Shown piece after piece: positions 1 to 9,630 of a stretch of 64,000 bases of DNA (position 1 is the stretch's first letter; every line of letters begins with the position of its first letter). The notes beneath the pieces were generated by a model. The model was not told the origin of the DNA and did no database searches. It saw only the letters and a list, made by a program, of their open reading frames with translations. Source of the stretch: Sphingorhabdus lutea (GTDB lineage: Bacteria > Pseudomonadota > Alphaproteobacteria > Sphingomonadales > Sphingomonadaceae); contig NZ_CP018154.1 of assembly GCF_001889025.1 (NCBI RefSeq), positions 734,501 through 798,500 on the forward strand. Reading direction: 5' to 3'. A program made the translations under genes and the position numbers.

Positions 1-1
1 T

Positions 2-295
2 GCCGAAAAGGCGATGGGCCATTTTGTTATTGTCAATGTTGGTTTTTCATCAAAATCAAATGCAAGTGCGCTGCATGCAATTTTGAATATTAAAGCATGT
101 GGCCAAAATTTTTGGCGCAAGGTTGGGGCATCTTCCGCATCATTTTCGCAAAATTTTAATACGCAGCTTCATGTCGGTTTGGGCAAATGCACCAGCATTG
201 ATGCAGCGTCGCTTCGTTGGTCAGATGGCGAAGAAGTCATGATTAAAATGGGAAAAGTGGACCAAAAATATCAAGCAGGATTAGTAAGAAAATAA
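2..295 (+). CDS. C-terminal part of a CRTAC1/ASPIC-UnbV domain protein (5' end outside window)
   Basis: The reading frame is open from the window edge to a TAA at 293-295, so only the last 97 residues are seen. They carry the pattern of the ASPIC/UnbV domain: a run of short beta strands, then S-FSQNFNTQLHVGLGK, then SLRWSDGEE, equivalent to the usual S-YLSQN-x-LHFGLG and RWPSG. The domain normally ends extracellular FG-GAP/VCBS-repeat proteins, so the missing upstream part is probably a secreted beta-propeller. It lies 80 bp upstream of a glycosidase on the same strand and may belong to the same carbohydrate locus. The family's molecular role is poorly known. Confidence 0.72.
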   Translation, partial: AEKAMGHFVIVNVGFSSKSNASALHAILNIKACGQNFWRKVGASSASFSQNFNTQLHVGLGKCTSIDAASLRWSDGEEVMIKMGKVDQKYQAGLVRK

Positions 296-375
296 TGTAG
301 CCCATGAACATGAAATTATAAAAATATGTTCAAAATACTTAAATGAACAAGATAAAAGGCAAGAGGAAACAGGAT

Positions 376-2865
376 ATGCGACAATATAAAAAAACATGTA
401 AGATAGGGTTGTTTAGCAGCGCGATGATGGTTTTGGCCGCCTTGCCCTTATCTGCCTGTGCTTCTTCTACAAATATAGGGTTAAATGAAACGCACGCTGC
501 ATCTGAAATGGAGCAAGCACGGGGCGATAAAGATACGCAAATTACATTAACCACAGGAGCATTAGAGGCAAAAGCGCGCGCTAAAATTGTGCAATTGGAA
601 ATGTTGATGGAACAGGCCCGCGCGCAAAATATAGATGTAACGCGCGAGGAAACCACCATCTGGTTTGCCAATGAATTTTTGAAATTTGCCAATTGGGATG
701 AAAATAATCAAGCAGCGGTTGAATATGCATTCTCACAATATCGCTATTGGGCGGATGAAAGCAAGGAACGGGCCGCCGCCGTTCCAGATTTCCAACGTAA
801 AGAAGTGCATAATATTTTAGATAAGAGCATCGCCGAGATGCGCCAAATCCTGTCAGGAGAGGTGCAAAGGCGTCCCGTCAATAAAGTAGATTGGCAAAAT
901 ATCACCGTCGCGGATAATAAAATATTAAGCGGTGGTCGGCCCATCTTCCTATATGATTATTTTTCCAAATCGGTCGGTCGCCCATTGACTGATAAAGATG
1001 TTTATAATGATCATTTGGGTGCAATATATCATGGCGGGCAAAGATTATATGATGTGGACCATGACCGAGCAATTAATTCATTTTTAATGAACGAAGATGG
1101 CAGTTGGAATGAAGAACGTCTGGGCTATTTAACCGAAATTCCCGACACCAATGTAGGTTTTTTATATTTTTGGAATATGGGCATCCCCAAATGGGTTGAA
1201 CAGCGTGAGCCAGAGGTTCGCAAGGGGCGTTCATTGTTCACCGGATATGATATTGATAACCCGCTTGTCCGTGATTTATGGGGAAAGATTATCCGTAAAA
1301 CCGGCGCGATGACAAAGGGTAAAAAGGTCACGCAATTGGGTTTTGTCATGGCCAATGAGCCGCATTGGTTTTCGGAAAAAGGGCATTGGACAGCGCCTTT
1401 TCAAGAAATGCAGGAAATTTCATCCTATACACGGGCAAAATTTCGCCTTTGGTTAAAGAATAAATATTCAGCCAATATTGGTCAATTGAACAAAAATTGG
1501 GGAACAAATTTTAAATCTTTCGATAAAGTAGAAATTATTGTTCCCATATCGCGCGAAACGCGTGGCAAACCAATTTGGTATGATTGGTCGCGTTTTAACA
1601 TGGATCGTTCAATTGATTGGTTTTCCTATATTCAGGGGGAATTACACAAAGTAAATCCCGATGCGCATACAAGTATAAAAATCATGCCCAATATGTTTAC
1701 CGAAAATGCGCGTTCGCATGGCATTGATTATGAGGCGTTGACCGAATTAACCACCATGATCGGCAGCGATGCAAAGGCAACCGAAGGCAGGTTGTTGCGA
1801 GAGACAGAGCCGCAAAATTGGGAATCAAAATATTCATATTTTTGGGAAGAATTAAGCCTTTCCTATGATTTTATGAATTCGGTTTCGCCAGAGAAAATAC
1901 ATTTTGATTCAGAGTCGCATTTTTTATCGGCTTCTGGTTTTCGTAAAATGGATATGACCCCTGAATATGTGCGCAATGTATATTGGTTGGCCACGCTTCA
2001 GGGGATGGATGTTAATACTGGGTGGTTTTGGGCACGTGACCCTGATGGGTCATTTGAAGATAGGCTGGAGGGGACATTAAATTTCTTTGACCCTGCCTTG
2101 GCTGGGTCGTTTGTGGGGTCGGTTAATCAACAGCCACAGGTTGCCAATGCGGTGACGCAAATCATGTATGATATGAATAGTTTTTCGGAAGAAATTTTGG
2201 CGCTGCGTGAGCAAAGGCGTCCAATAAGATTATTTTATTCCGAAACATCGGCCATAAATAAACCCTATCATATGACAGAGGCATTTGAAGCCTATGAAAG
2301 CCTATTTTTTGAAGGCTTTCCCGTTGGTTTCGCGACCCAAAAAATTATAGAGAAGCAGGATAATCGCAATTGGGATGTCATTGCCATTTATAAAACACAA
2401 TATGTTACTGACGCAGAATTTGTGGCTTTACAGGCATATTTAAATGGCGGCGGCACCATAATTATGGATAATATGTCCAGCCTGTCGATGAACGAATATG
2501 GCGTGGCCCGGACCGCAAAGCTAAATGCATCAAAAGGCAAAATCATCATATTAAATGGTATAAATGACCTTGGGGCGTTTAAAGCAAGCTTATTAAAAGA
2601 AGCCGCGCAAGGCAGGCCCGATATTATATTGAGCGAGGATAATGGCACCGCGCATAAGGGGGTGACATGGCGCGCGGTTAAACAATCGGATGGCAGTTAT
2701 TTGGTCAATGCATTAAATATTGGCATAAATGCAGCCAAATTATCCCTGAAAAAGAGGGACGGCAGCTTGCTGAATGCAACCGATATGATGACGGGTAAAA
2801 AATTGGGCGCGTCATTTGAAATCGCCCGAAATGGCATTTTACTTCTTCATGTGGAGCAAAAATAG
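376..2865 (+). CDS. GH42-like (clan GH-A) glycoside hydrolase, lipoprotein
   Basis: This gene encodes 829 residues with a signal peptide ending in a lipobox, LSAC at 25-28, so the enzyme should be anchored in the envelope. The catalytic part is a TIM-barrel glycosidase of clan GH-A, resembling GH42 and related agarase/galactosidase families. The acid/base is probably Glu328 in MANEPHW, and the nucleophile is probably Glu513 in HFDSESHF. A Rossmann-like domain follows (about 620-720, YKTQYVTDAEF to GGTIIMDN), as in the beta-galactosidase trimerisation domain, then a small C-terminal beta domain. The ATG at 376 is preferred over one at 343 because AGAGGA lies about 8 nt upstream and the signal peptide then starts properly. 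Substrate is unknown; the neighbouring mannanase suggests plant or algal polysaccharide. Confidence 0.75.
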   Translation: MRQYKKTCKIGLFSSAMMVLAALPLSACASSTNIGLNETHAASEMEQARGDKDTQITLTTGALEAKARAKIVQLEMLMEQARAQNIDVTREETTIWFANEFLKFANWDENNQAAVEYAFSQYRYWADESKERAAAVPDFQRKEVHNILDKSIAEMRQILSGEVQRRPVNKVDWQNITVADNKILSGGRPIFLYDYFSKSVGRPLTDKDVYNDHLGAIYHGGQRLYDVDHDRAINSFLMNEDGSWNEERLGYLTEIPDTNVGFLYFWNMGIPKWVEQREPEVRKGRSLFTGYDIDNPLVRDLWGKIIRKTGAMTKGKKVTQLGFVMANEPHWFSEKGHWTAPFQEMQEISSYTRAKFRLWLKNKYSANIGQLNKNWGTNFKSFDKVEIIVPISRETRGKPIWYDWSRFNMDRSIDWFSYIQGELHKVNPDAHTSIKIMPNMFTENARSHGIDYEALTELTTMIGSDAKATEGRLLRETEPQNWESKYSYFWEELSLSYDFMNSVSPEKIHFDSESHFLSASGFRKMDMTPEYVRNVYWLATLQGMDVNTGWFWARDPDGSFEDRLEGTLNFFDPALAGSFVGSVNQQPQVANAVTQIMYDMNSFSEEILALREQRRPIRLFYSETSAINKPYHMTEAFEAYESLFFEGFPVGFATQKIIEKQDNRNWDVIAIYKTQYVTDAEFVALQAYLNGGGTIIMDNMSSLSMNEYGVARTAKLNASKGKIIILNGINDLGAFKASLLKEAAQGRPDIILSEDNGTAHKGVTWRAVKQSDGSYLVNALNIGINAAKLSLKKRDGSLLNATDMMTGKKLGASFEIARNGILLLHVEQK

Positions 2866-2891
2866 CCAAATATAATTCACCTGAACTTAGC

Positions 2892-3716
2892 CTATTTTAT
2901 CACATGATAGGATAGGCTTACGTTCCAGCTTTCTTGCGGCAATATTGTTTGCCCCCCGCCATTGTTAAAGGCGTCCGTGACATGGCTTACCGGTTCGATA
3001 CAAAAATAATCTTCCCCAGCCGGAATATAAATATGCGTTATCGGCAGGTTGGATGAAGGGGTTAATTCCACCTGATGCGTGGGCCAAATTATTTTTAACG
3101 GGCCATTCATACCGGTAAAATCACAGTCAATAGTCTGGGCAGATTGTAAATTTATGGGATCGGACTGCGCGGACCATGTGTCGGCAACCCCCATCGAATT
3201 TTCTGAAACAAATCCATCAAATCCGTGGACGAGCCGTGCATCTTTATTTGGAAAATAGGGATGATATCCGATGCCAGCGGGCATGGGCGTGTCATTCATA
3301 TTTTGAATGATAATTTCATGTCTAAAACCATGGGGCAGCAATTCATATATTTGTATTGCACGAAAATCCCATGGCCAATCCCCCTTTTCATGGCGCAATG
3401 TTAATTGCACCCGATGTTCATCCTGTTCAATAATCTGCCATTTTGCGGTTAAGCCATATCCGTGAATGGGATTAACTTTGTCGGCCAAAGTGAAATTGGG
3501 GGGGATAGGATAAAATTGCCCATGAAAATTAAATCCGCCATTTTTGATGCGGTTTGAAAAGGGGATTAGCGTAAAGCAGGAAAGCCCCAAAGGCGTCAAA
3601 TCATATGGGCGATGGGGCGTAAAAATGGGAATGCCATCATATTTAAATCCCATAATACCACCACCGCGTACAGGAGATAGGGAGAGCAGGACCTTGTCCG
3701 AGATAAGCTGTATCAT
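2892..3716 (-). CDS. Aldose 1-epimerase family protein
   Basis: This is a 274-residue cytoplasmic mutarotase that interconverts alpha and beta anomers of aldoses. Family signatures are in order: PFSNRI (sugar-binding Asn/Arg, 52-57), HGYG with His85, GIGYHPYFP with His152, and FCIEPVSH with Glu241. His85, His152 and Glu241 correspond to the usual catalytic or binding residues of the GalM-like fold, and the length is normal. I chose the ATG at 3716; a TTG at 3755 would add 13 residues with no visible ribosome site and makes an unusual N-terminus. It is convergent with the GH42-like gene. On the same strand, 19 kb away across the accessory block, lie the kinase and mannanase genes, with which it may once have been contiguous. 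Confidence 0.87.
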   Translation of the reverse strand: MIQLISDKVLLSLSPVRGGGIMGFKYDGIPIFTPHRPYDLTPLGLSCFTLIPFSNRIKNGGFNFHGQFYPIPPNFTLADKVNPIHGYGLTAKWQIIEQDEHRVQLTLRHEKGDWPWDFRAIQIYELLPHGFRHEIIIQNMNDTPMPAGIGYHPYFPNKDARLVHGFDGFVSENSMGVADTWSAQSDPINLQSAQTIDCDFTGMNGPLKIIWPTHQVELTPSSNLPITHIYIPAGEDYFCIEPVSHVTDAFNNGGGQTILPQESWNVSLSYHVIK

Positions 3717-4716
3717 AATATTTGGGATTTCATATGAGGCTAGTTTTATTGTCAATAATTTATAGAAATTTATATCTTATATAAAGATAAATTATATTTG
3801 GTTTAAAAAGGTTTATATAGCACCCCATGGAAATGGCCAAAAAATGGCATGGCTGTTGGATGATGCGAATGCACAAATCATGTTGCCACAGGCAAATGGC
3901 GTAGCCACAAGATCGGACTTGTTCAGCCATGAATAAGTTGGAATTCGTCCGATGCAGGAAGAAAAAATATATGCATGGGTCAAGGCAAAAAAGCGCTTAT
4001 CAGGAGGCAGAGTCCAATTATAAATCAGCTATTTATGAAGCGTTAAATGACATCAAAAATGCTTGGATCAAAATTTTCGGTCGATCATCGCCTCTATCTT
4101 TATAAAGGAAAAAATAAATAATAATGAAATTGAGGAGGAAAAATAATTATAGGTAATAATGATGGCATATTGGAAAAAACATTGTGGTCAGATGGACATA
4201 ATTGCTGGATATCGACTGTGAACGATTTTTATTTGATCGCCAGGCCCGTTTAGGCCGGATTGGCGAAGCGACAATTTATGCTCGTTTCACAAGGAAAGTA
4301 TGAGATTTTGAAGAAGAGCTAAGATTAAGATATTTAGCATAAAGTCAGTTGACGTGCTCTTACACAAGTGACGAATAATATTTTAAGATTAGTTGCCTTG
4401 GAGATAGGCAATTAGGTTTCGGAATGACAATTATTGAAAAGTTTAAAAATATATTGTCTTTTCAAAGAGCGCTGTGAGATAAATGGCACCTGCTGATACT
4501 TCTACAAAGTGTCTATTATAAATGGCTGCGGCAGTTGGTATAGCTTTGTAGTCTAGGTGAGTTTCCCAATTAAGTCTGGATGTAATATACTAAACTTACA
4601 TGCAAATTATTATAATATAAGTAAAAATATATTGACAATTAAATGGGCTGTGAAAATTATAGCCTAATTGAGCCGGAAATAATTTATTCCCGACTGGATA
4701 GTTTATTATAATCTAA
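3717..4716. other. Gene-free, apparently decayed sequence
   Basis: No intact gene is visible in this kilobase. Short protein-like stretches appear in shifting frames. One at 3844-3930 (+) reads MAWLLDDANAQIMLPQANGV and ends in a stop. One near 3997-4090 contains AYQEAESNYKSAIYEALND. One at about 4207-4302 contains FDRQARLGRIGEATIYARF. I recognise none of them. They look like remnants of genes broken by frameshifts, at the left edge of the RHS island. A TTGACA at 4632-4637 followed by an AT-rich stretch around 4655-4662 could be the old RHS promoter. Confidence 0.45.
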
Positions 4717-5163
4717 ATGCTAGGATGTGCTTATGCGCAAAGCGGAGATGGCGGGGGTGGCTGGTTCACGGTTGCGGGAACATCTGGCCCGGCTGGTCCT
4801 TACGCAACACCCGAAGCGGCCTGTAAAAAGCAGTGGCAAGTATATAATGCGAAGCCCAAGAGCCGTTTTATTGGCGCTATACCGACGAGCAACCCTGATA
4901 TTTCTGGCTGTTCATGGACCCGATATCAATATCTCTGTCCTGCTGAAACAGGTGGCGGTATTAGCGCCTGTGGAACAGTAATTCCCAGTAATGTTGAGCG
5001 TCGATGCATCGCAGGATATAAGAGCGCCCTGGGCAAAAATTGTATCAAGGCAGATGAAATTCAACCTGAGCGACCTTGTTGCACTAATAATGGTGCACAG
5101 GTTAACCCTGCCGTCGGGCATCCATTCATCATATCTACAGGAAGCAAAATCTTACATGAGTAA
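4717..5163 (+). pseudogene. N-terminal fragment of the RHS protein, cut off by an in-frame stop
   Basis: The 148 codons encode a Gly/Cys-rich secreted head (two ERxC-type cysteine clusters, then GHPFIISTGSK), which is the normal lead-in to an RHS/YD-repeat body. The sequence ends at TAA 5161-5163, but the same frame continues without any shift into DFATADGELEISRTYRS and the 1,360-residue RHS body. One codon therefore separates the two halves. The start also looks damaged: MLGCAYAQ resembles only the tail of a signal peptide, and a TAA sits directly before the ATG. I infer a recently inactivated gene; a sequencing error or readthrough is possible. Confidence 0.7.
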
Positions 5164-5214
5164 GATTTTGCGACCGCCGATGGTGAATTAGAAATAAGCC
5201 GCACATATCGCTCC

Positions 5215-8200
5215 ATGCCCGTTGGCGCATCGGTCAGCACAAAGATTGAGCCTTTGGGCCTTGCCAGCAACTGGACATTTGATTTTGCACATGAGATTCA
5301 ACTTGCAACTGTTTCTGGGACGCCTGCTTCGCCCAATGTCAAGCTTGCATTGGTGGCGTCAGATGGCACTGCATATGATTTTATGATGCAAAGCGGCGGT
5401 GCTATTGTGCCCGATACAACCACTGGCGCACAATATGCGCCCAAAAATATTAAAATTGAATTTGTTGGTACTTTGCCTAGCTCACTTGCAACTATAACTA
5501 GTGCATCCAGCCAATGGAAAATGACCGATGAAAGTGAGACCGTCTGGACTTTCCAGACCTTCACTCGTCAAGGTTTTTCTGGCTATATTATGGGTCGCCC
5601 TCTATCGAAAGTTACTAAAGAAAATTATCGTTGGGACTTCACTTATAATAATGCAGGTGCGCTGCAAAAAATTACTGATAGCCATGGCCGTCAAATGCTG
5701 TTTGATTGGCATTATTTCCATGTATCCGCACTTGCTGGTCAAGGTTCATGGCCTACTGCGGTGAAGTCTGTGACATTGCCAGATGGCACATCTTTAAGGT
5801 ATAATTATGACCCCGCTCCATCTTCAACTGCGCCCTCCACCTCGCAAATACAACGGCTAATAAAGGTTGAGCGGCTAAATAATAACTCTACCGTTTTACG
5901 TTCTAAAAGTTATACATATAATGATGCCCGCTTCCCCTGGCATGTGACCTCAATTGCCAGAACCGATGGCACTATAATTGCAAGCTATAGTTATGACAGC
6001 AAGTGCCGTGGCGCGACATCTTCGCTTGCAGGAAATGTTGAACCCTATGCCGTGACCAGCACCGCCACGGCAAGCGAAGCAATCCGCAGCGTGACAGGGC
6101 CATTGGGTCAGGTGGATCAATATAGATTCCAAAAAACGGCTAGCACGCCTCAATTCCGTCTAACCAGTGTGAATAGCGCAGCCAGCCCAACCACAGCGGC
6201 CAGTTCTAACATAATAAGCTATGGAACAGACAACTTTATTAAAAGCACCACTAATCAGGAAGGGCGCGTCACCAATTTCACTCGGAACGCACGCGGCAAT
6301 GCGCTTTCAACAGTTGATGCAGCCACAACGGGTACGCAACAAACTACCTCTTTAATAATGCATCCCACACTCAACTTACCGGTTCAAATTGCTCAAGAGG
6401 GCCTGACCACCAATTATACATATGATATGCAGGGCAAGATGTTGAGCCGTAGCGAAACTGATACCACAACGCACAGCCTGCCTTACGCGACCAATGGTCA
6501 GGTCCGCAATTGGTCCTATAGTTGGTCAACTACTGGCCGGTTATTATCCATTAACGGCCCAAAGGCAGCAAATGGAGTTTTTGATGATATCTCAACATTC
6601 GCCTATAATCCCCAGGGCAATTTGATAAGCGTTACCAATGGATTGGGTCATGCTACCATTTTTGCAGGGCATGATGGAAGTGGTCGCCCTTCCACCATGA
6701 CTGATTCCAATGGCATTATTACTGCCTTTACATATGATGCTCTGGGTCAAACTACGTCCATAAATGTTAAGCACCCTAATAATTCTGCCTTTGATGCAGT
6801 GACCAGTATAGAATATGATGTTGAAGGCCGCGTGACGGGCATCACTACCCCATTAACCGCAAAAATGACGATGACATATGATCCAGCGGGCCGTTTAACC
6901 TCACTTAACGCGCCTGATGGTGAAAAAATTGAATATAGCTATGATGCGATGAGCAATGTGACAGCACAGACGGTCAAGCGGGCCAATGGGTCAACATCTT
7001 CCTCCATTTTACGCAGTTTTGACAGTTTGGGCCGGGTTCTCAGCGAGACTTTAGGGCCAAACCGCACCACAAGATGGAGCTATGATAAGGTGGGTAATCC
7101 CATTCAAATGGTCAGCGCACGTAACAATGCTACACAAATGGCGTTTGATAGCCTTGACCGGCTTGTTCAAAATGTTGCTCCTGATAATAGCATCACGACA
7201 AATCAATATAACAACCATGATGATCAAATTGCCTTTACCGATGCAAAGGGTGTCACAACAAATTTTGTTCACAATGGCTTTGGTGATGTGATACAAGAAA
7301 TAAGCCCCGATCGAGGCACAAATATTTATTATTATGATGCTTCCGGCCAAATGACCGCTGCCGTTGACGGACGCGGACAACGGATTGATTATATCTATGA
7401 TATATTGGGCCGCCTTACCCAAAAAACACCCTATGGCAAGCCGCAGGAAGCTTATAATTATTATTATGACAATGCGGCGATCGTTGGATCATATTCGGTG
7501 GGGCGTTTATCCTATACCACTGACTCCAGCGGTATCACCAAATATAAATATGATCATCGTGGTAATTTACTAATAAAACAACAGGGGATCGGCACCACTT
7601 CTGTCGCTCAACTGCAATATGTTTATGACCTTGCCGACCGTGTCATTTCCATAACCTATCCCTCTGGCCGTATTGTTAATTATAATCGCGATATAAAAGG
7701 ACGCGTCGCTTCAGTGACAACACAATCAAACGCCTCTGCTCCGATTCAAACATTGGCCAGCGACATGACCTATGAAAGTTATGGCGCATTAACTTCGGTC
7801 AATTTTGGAAATGGGACAAGCCTTGCAGCAGATTGGGGCAATGATGGCAGATTGGTTTCCAGACGATTATATAAAAATATCGGCGGGAATAATCTATCCT
7901 ATCTTACCTATGAATATGATAATGATGATAATATCACGGGGCTTGCCAATATGCTGGATGCCAATCAAAATATCTCCTTTACTTATGATAATCGCGGACG
8001 CCTTCAACGCTTTATCTTGGGTGACACATCCCCTTCTGGTGCTGCCTCTGGCGCTGCGGTTCAGCGACGTGATTGGACATTTGATGCAAATGGCAATTGG
8101 TTGCAAAGCGATGTGCGGTCGGGCGCAGCGGACAATATCCCTGCCATCTCTACCAACTATGCCATTACAGGGGGCACTAATAAATTATCCTCAGCCAATG

Positions 8201-9297
8201 ATAATATGGGCAGCCGCACCTTTACCCATGATGCTCGTGGTAATTTAACGGCCGAGACACGCCAGGATGGTACCAATGTCGCGGCGGCATATGATGGCCA
8301 TGGCCGCTTGATAAGCTACGCCCGCACATCTTCTGGTGTCACCTCAACTCTCAACTTCGCCTATAATGCGGCGGATGACCGCGTGATGCAAAGCAATATC
8401 GCTGGCGGGGCAAGCTCTACCCTACATTATATATATGATGATCAGGGCCGCATGATGGGCGAATATGGCACGGGCGCATCGGACATTCGCGGTGAATATA
8501 TTTACTTAATGCCCGATGGCGCAAATGATAATCCTTCGCCCTTTGGCGGGGATGACGGGCTTGGAGGTTATGGATTGCTGGGCGTGGCCACGCTGGGCAT
8601 AAATGGGGCGCCCATTATTGAATATATTCATGCCGATCATATTGGTGCGCCGCTGCTTTACACCAATGAAATGGGACAAGTAATTTCACCCGGCGTATAT
8701 ACCCTTCCCGCCTTTCCGGGACAGGCACAGACGCTTCCCGATCTATATTATAACCGATATCGTGATTATGACCCGACAACTGGCCGATATATACAGGCTG
8801 ACCCCATCGGCCTTGAAGGCGGGCCATCACCCTATCAATATGCACTTGGTAATCCGATACGCTACACCGACCCCACGGGCTTAAAAACCATCTGGGAACA
8901 TTATACTGGAATGCCTGATTCTTATAGAATAAATACGATAAACTTTATTGCTGGTTGGTCTGATACATATACTCTTGGTCTAACATATTCAATTCGTGAA
9001 ATTATAGGTTCAAATGATGATGTAATTACCTGCAGTACTTTTTACGATGGCGGCTCAATGGCAGGCCTTATATCGCTAGGCAGTGCTGCCCGCAATCTTC
9101 CAGGGAAATTTTTTAGATCTGAACGATTATTTGGTCGGAATGGCAAAGGCTTTTTTAATCGCAACGACATATTAAGAATAGGGCGAGGTTGGAAAGGAAA
9201 TAAGGGCGGTGGACGTGAAGTGTTTAGGCTTGCCTTTGGTAACAAAAAATGGCCTAAACTCCCTCTGCTTCCTAAGTTCCCTTGGCACATTCCATAA
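5215..9297 (+). CDS. RHS/YD-repeat polymorphic toxin protein (body, core and toxin tail)
   Basis: These 1,360 residues are a chain of YD repeats (for example YTYDMQGKMLSR, YDALGQTTSI, YDILGRLTQK) that would fold into the RHS cocoon. The hyperconserved core is YNRYRDYDPTTGRYIQADPIG followed by PYQYALGNPIRYTDPTG, ending at about 8880. The 137 residues after the core are the variable tail, with motif NRNDILRIGRGWKGNKGGG and VFRLAFG and ending PLLPKFPWHIP. I do not recognise its activity. The next gene starts one base after this stop and is the expected immunity gene. The frame is continuous with the fragment at 4717-5163 apart from one stop codon, so 5215 is merely the first ATG after the lesion and may not be a natural start. 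Confidence 0.82.
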   Translation: MPVGASVSTKIEPLGLASNWTFDFAHEIQLATVSGTPASPNVKLALVASDGTAYDFMMQSGGAIVPDTTTGAQYAPKNIKIEFVGTLPSSLATITSASSQWKMTDESETVWTFQTFTRQGFSGYIMGRPLSKVTKENYRWDFTYNNAGALQKITDSHGRQMLFDWHYFHVSALAGQGSWPTAVKSVTLPDGTSLRYNYDPAPSSTAPSTSQIQRLIKVERLNNNSTVLRSKSYTYNDARFPWHVTSIARTDGTIIASYSYDSKCRGATSSLAGNVEPYAVTSTATASEAIRSVTGPLGQVDQYRFQKTASTPQFRLTSVNSAASPTTAASSNIISYGTDNFIKSTTNQEGRVTNFTRNARGNALSTVDAATTGTQQTTSLIMHPTLNLPVQIAQEGLTTNYTYDMQGKMLSRSETDTTTHSLPYATNGQVRNWSYSWSTTGRLLSINGPKAANGVFDDISTFAYNPQGNLISVTNGLGHATIFAGHDGSGRPSTMTDSNGIITAFTYDALGQTTSINVKHPNNSAFDAVTSIEYDVEGRVTGITTPLTAKMTMTYDPAGRLTSLNAPDGEKIEYSYDAMSNVTAQTVKRANGSTSSSILRSFDSLGRVLSETLGPNRTTRWSYDKVGNPIQMVSARNNATQMAFDSLDRLVQNVAPDNSITTNQYNNHDDQIAFTDAKGVTTNFVHNGFGDVIQEISPDRGTNIYYYDASGQMTAAVDGRGQRIDYIYDILGRLTQKTPYGKPQEAYNYYYDNAAIVGSYSVGRLSYTTDSSGITKYKYDHRGNLLIKQQGIGTTSVAQLQYVYDLADRVISITYPSGRIVNYNRDIKGRVASVTTQSNASAPIQTLASDMTYESYGALTSVNFGNGTSLAADWGNDGRLVSRRLYKNIGGNNLSYLTYEYDNDDNITGLANMLDANQNISFTYDNRGRLQRFILGDTSPSGAASGAAVQRRDWTFDANGNWLQSDVRSGAADNIPAISTNYAITGGTNKLSSANDNMGSRTFTHDARGNLTAETRQDGTNVAAAYDGHGRLISYARTSSGVTSTLNFAYNAADDRVMQSNIAGGASSTLHYIYDDQGRMMGEYGTGASDIRGEYIYLMPDGANDNPSPFGGDDGLGGYGLLGVATLGINGAPIIEYIHADHIGAPLLYTNEMGQVISPGVYTLPAFPGQAQTLPDLYYNRYRDYDPTTGRYIQADPIGLEGGPSPYQYALGNPIRYTDPTGLKTIWEHYTGMPDSYRINTINFIAGWSDTYTLGLTYSIREIIGSNDDVITCSTFYDGGSMAGLISLGSAARNLPGKFFRSERLFGRNGKGFFNRNDILRIGRGWKGNKGGGREVFRLAFGNKKWPKLPLLPKFPWHIP
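8810..8879 (+). repeat. RHS core 3' segment, parental copy of a 70-bp duplicated sequence
   Basis: This 70-bp part of the RHS core encodes GLEGGPSPYQYALGNPIRYT and the start of DPTG. It is repeated with two mismatches at 9561-9630, in front of the second toxin tail. The junction lies exactly at the core/tail boundary, where RHS tails are known to be exchanged by recombination. Confidence 0.9.
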
Positions 9298-9567
9298 ATG
9301 AAAGGCAACTCAATGATCAATTTACAAGAAAGAGAAGATTTAGCATCATCGCTTGAAAGATTTCTTGAAGGGAGCAGCGAGGATTGGGAGTTTGATGATC
9401 TGCTTTATGCTCCTGTCAATGATACTTTGACAAAAAAAATAATTGAGAACTTAAAAACAATCCAATTACGATTTCCTCCAAATATTGAGCGTCATTTTAC
9501 AAGCAGTGAGGGTGCCGCAGAAATAAGTGAAATGATAGAAATTCTTAGGACTCGAGTTCAGCCTTGA
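9298..9567 (+). CDS. Putative immunity protein for the first RHS toxin tail
   Basis: This is an 89-residue acidic, probably all-helical protein with no signal peptide, so it would act in the cytoplasm. It begins directly after the RHS stop codon (TAA ATG), the position where cognate immunity genes of RHS/CDI toxins sit. A second ATG at 9313 has AAAGG nearby and is an alternative start. The stop codon lies inside the duplicated RHS core segment, so the gene's last three codons are part of the recombination junction. The family is not recognised; the immunity role rests on position, size and charge. Confidence 0.7.
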   Translation: MKGNSMINLQEREDLASSLERFLEGSSEDWEFDDLLYAPVNDTLTKKIIENLKTIQLRFPPNIERHFTSSEGAAEISEMIEILRTRVQP

Positions 9568-9630
9568 TGGCGGGCCATCACCCTATCAATATGCACTTGG
9601 TAATCCCATACGCTACACCGACCCCACGGG
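9561..9630 (+). repeat. Second copy of the 70-bp RHS core segment
   Basis: This segment is identical to 8810-8879 at 68 of 70 positions. It keeps the reading frame into the following toxin tail, exactly as the parental copy does. It marks where an older toxin tail was displaced when the current tail and its immunity gene were acquired. Confidence 0.9.
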
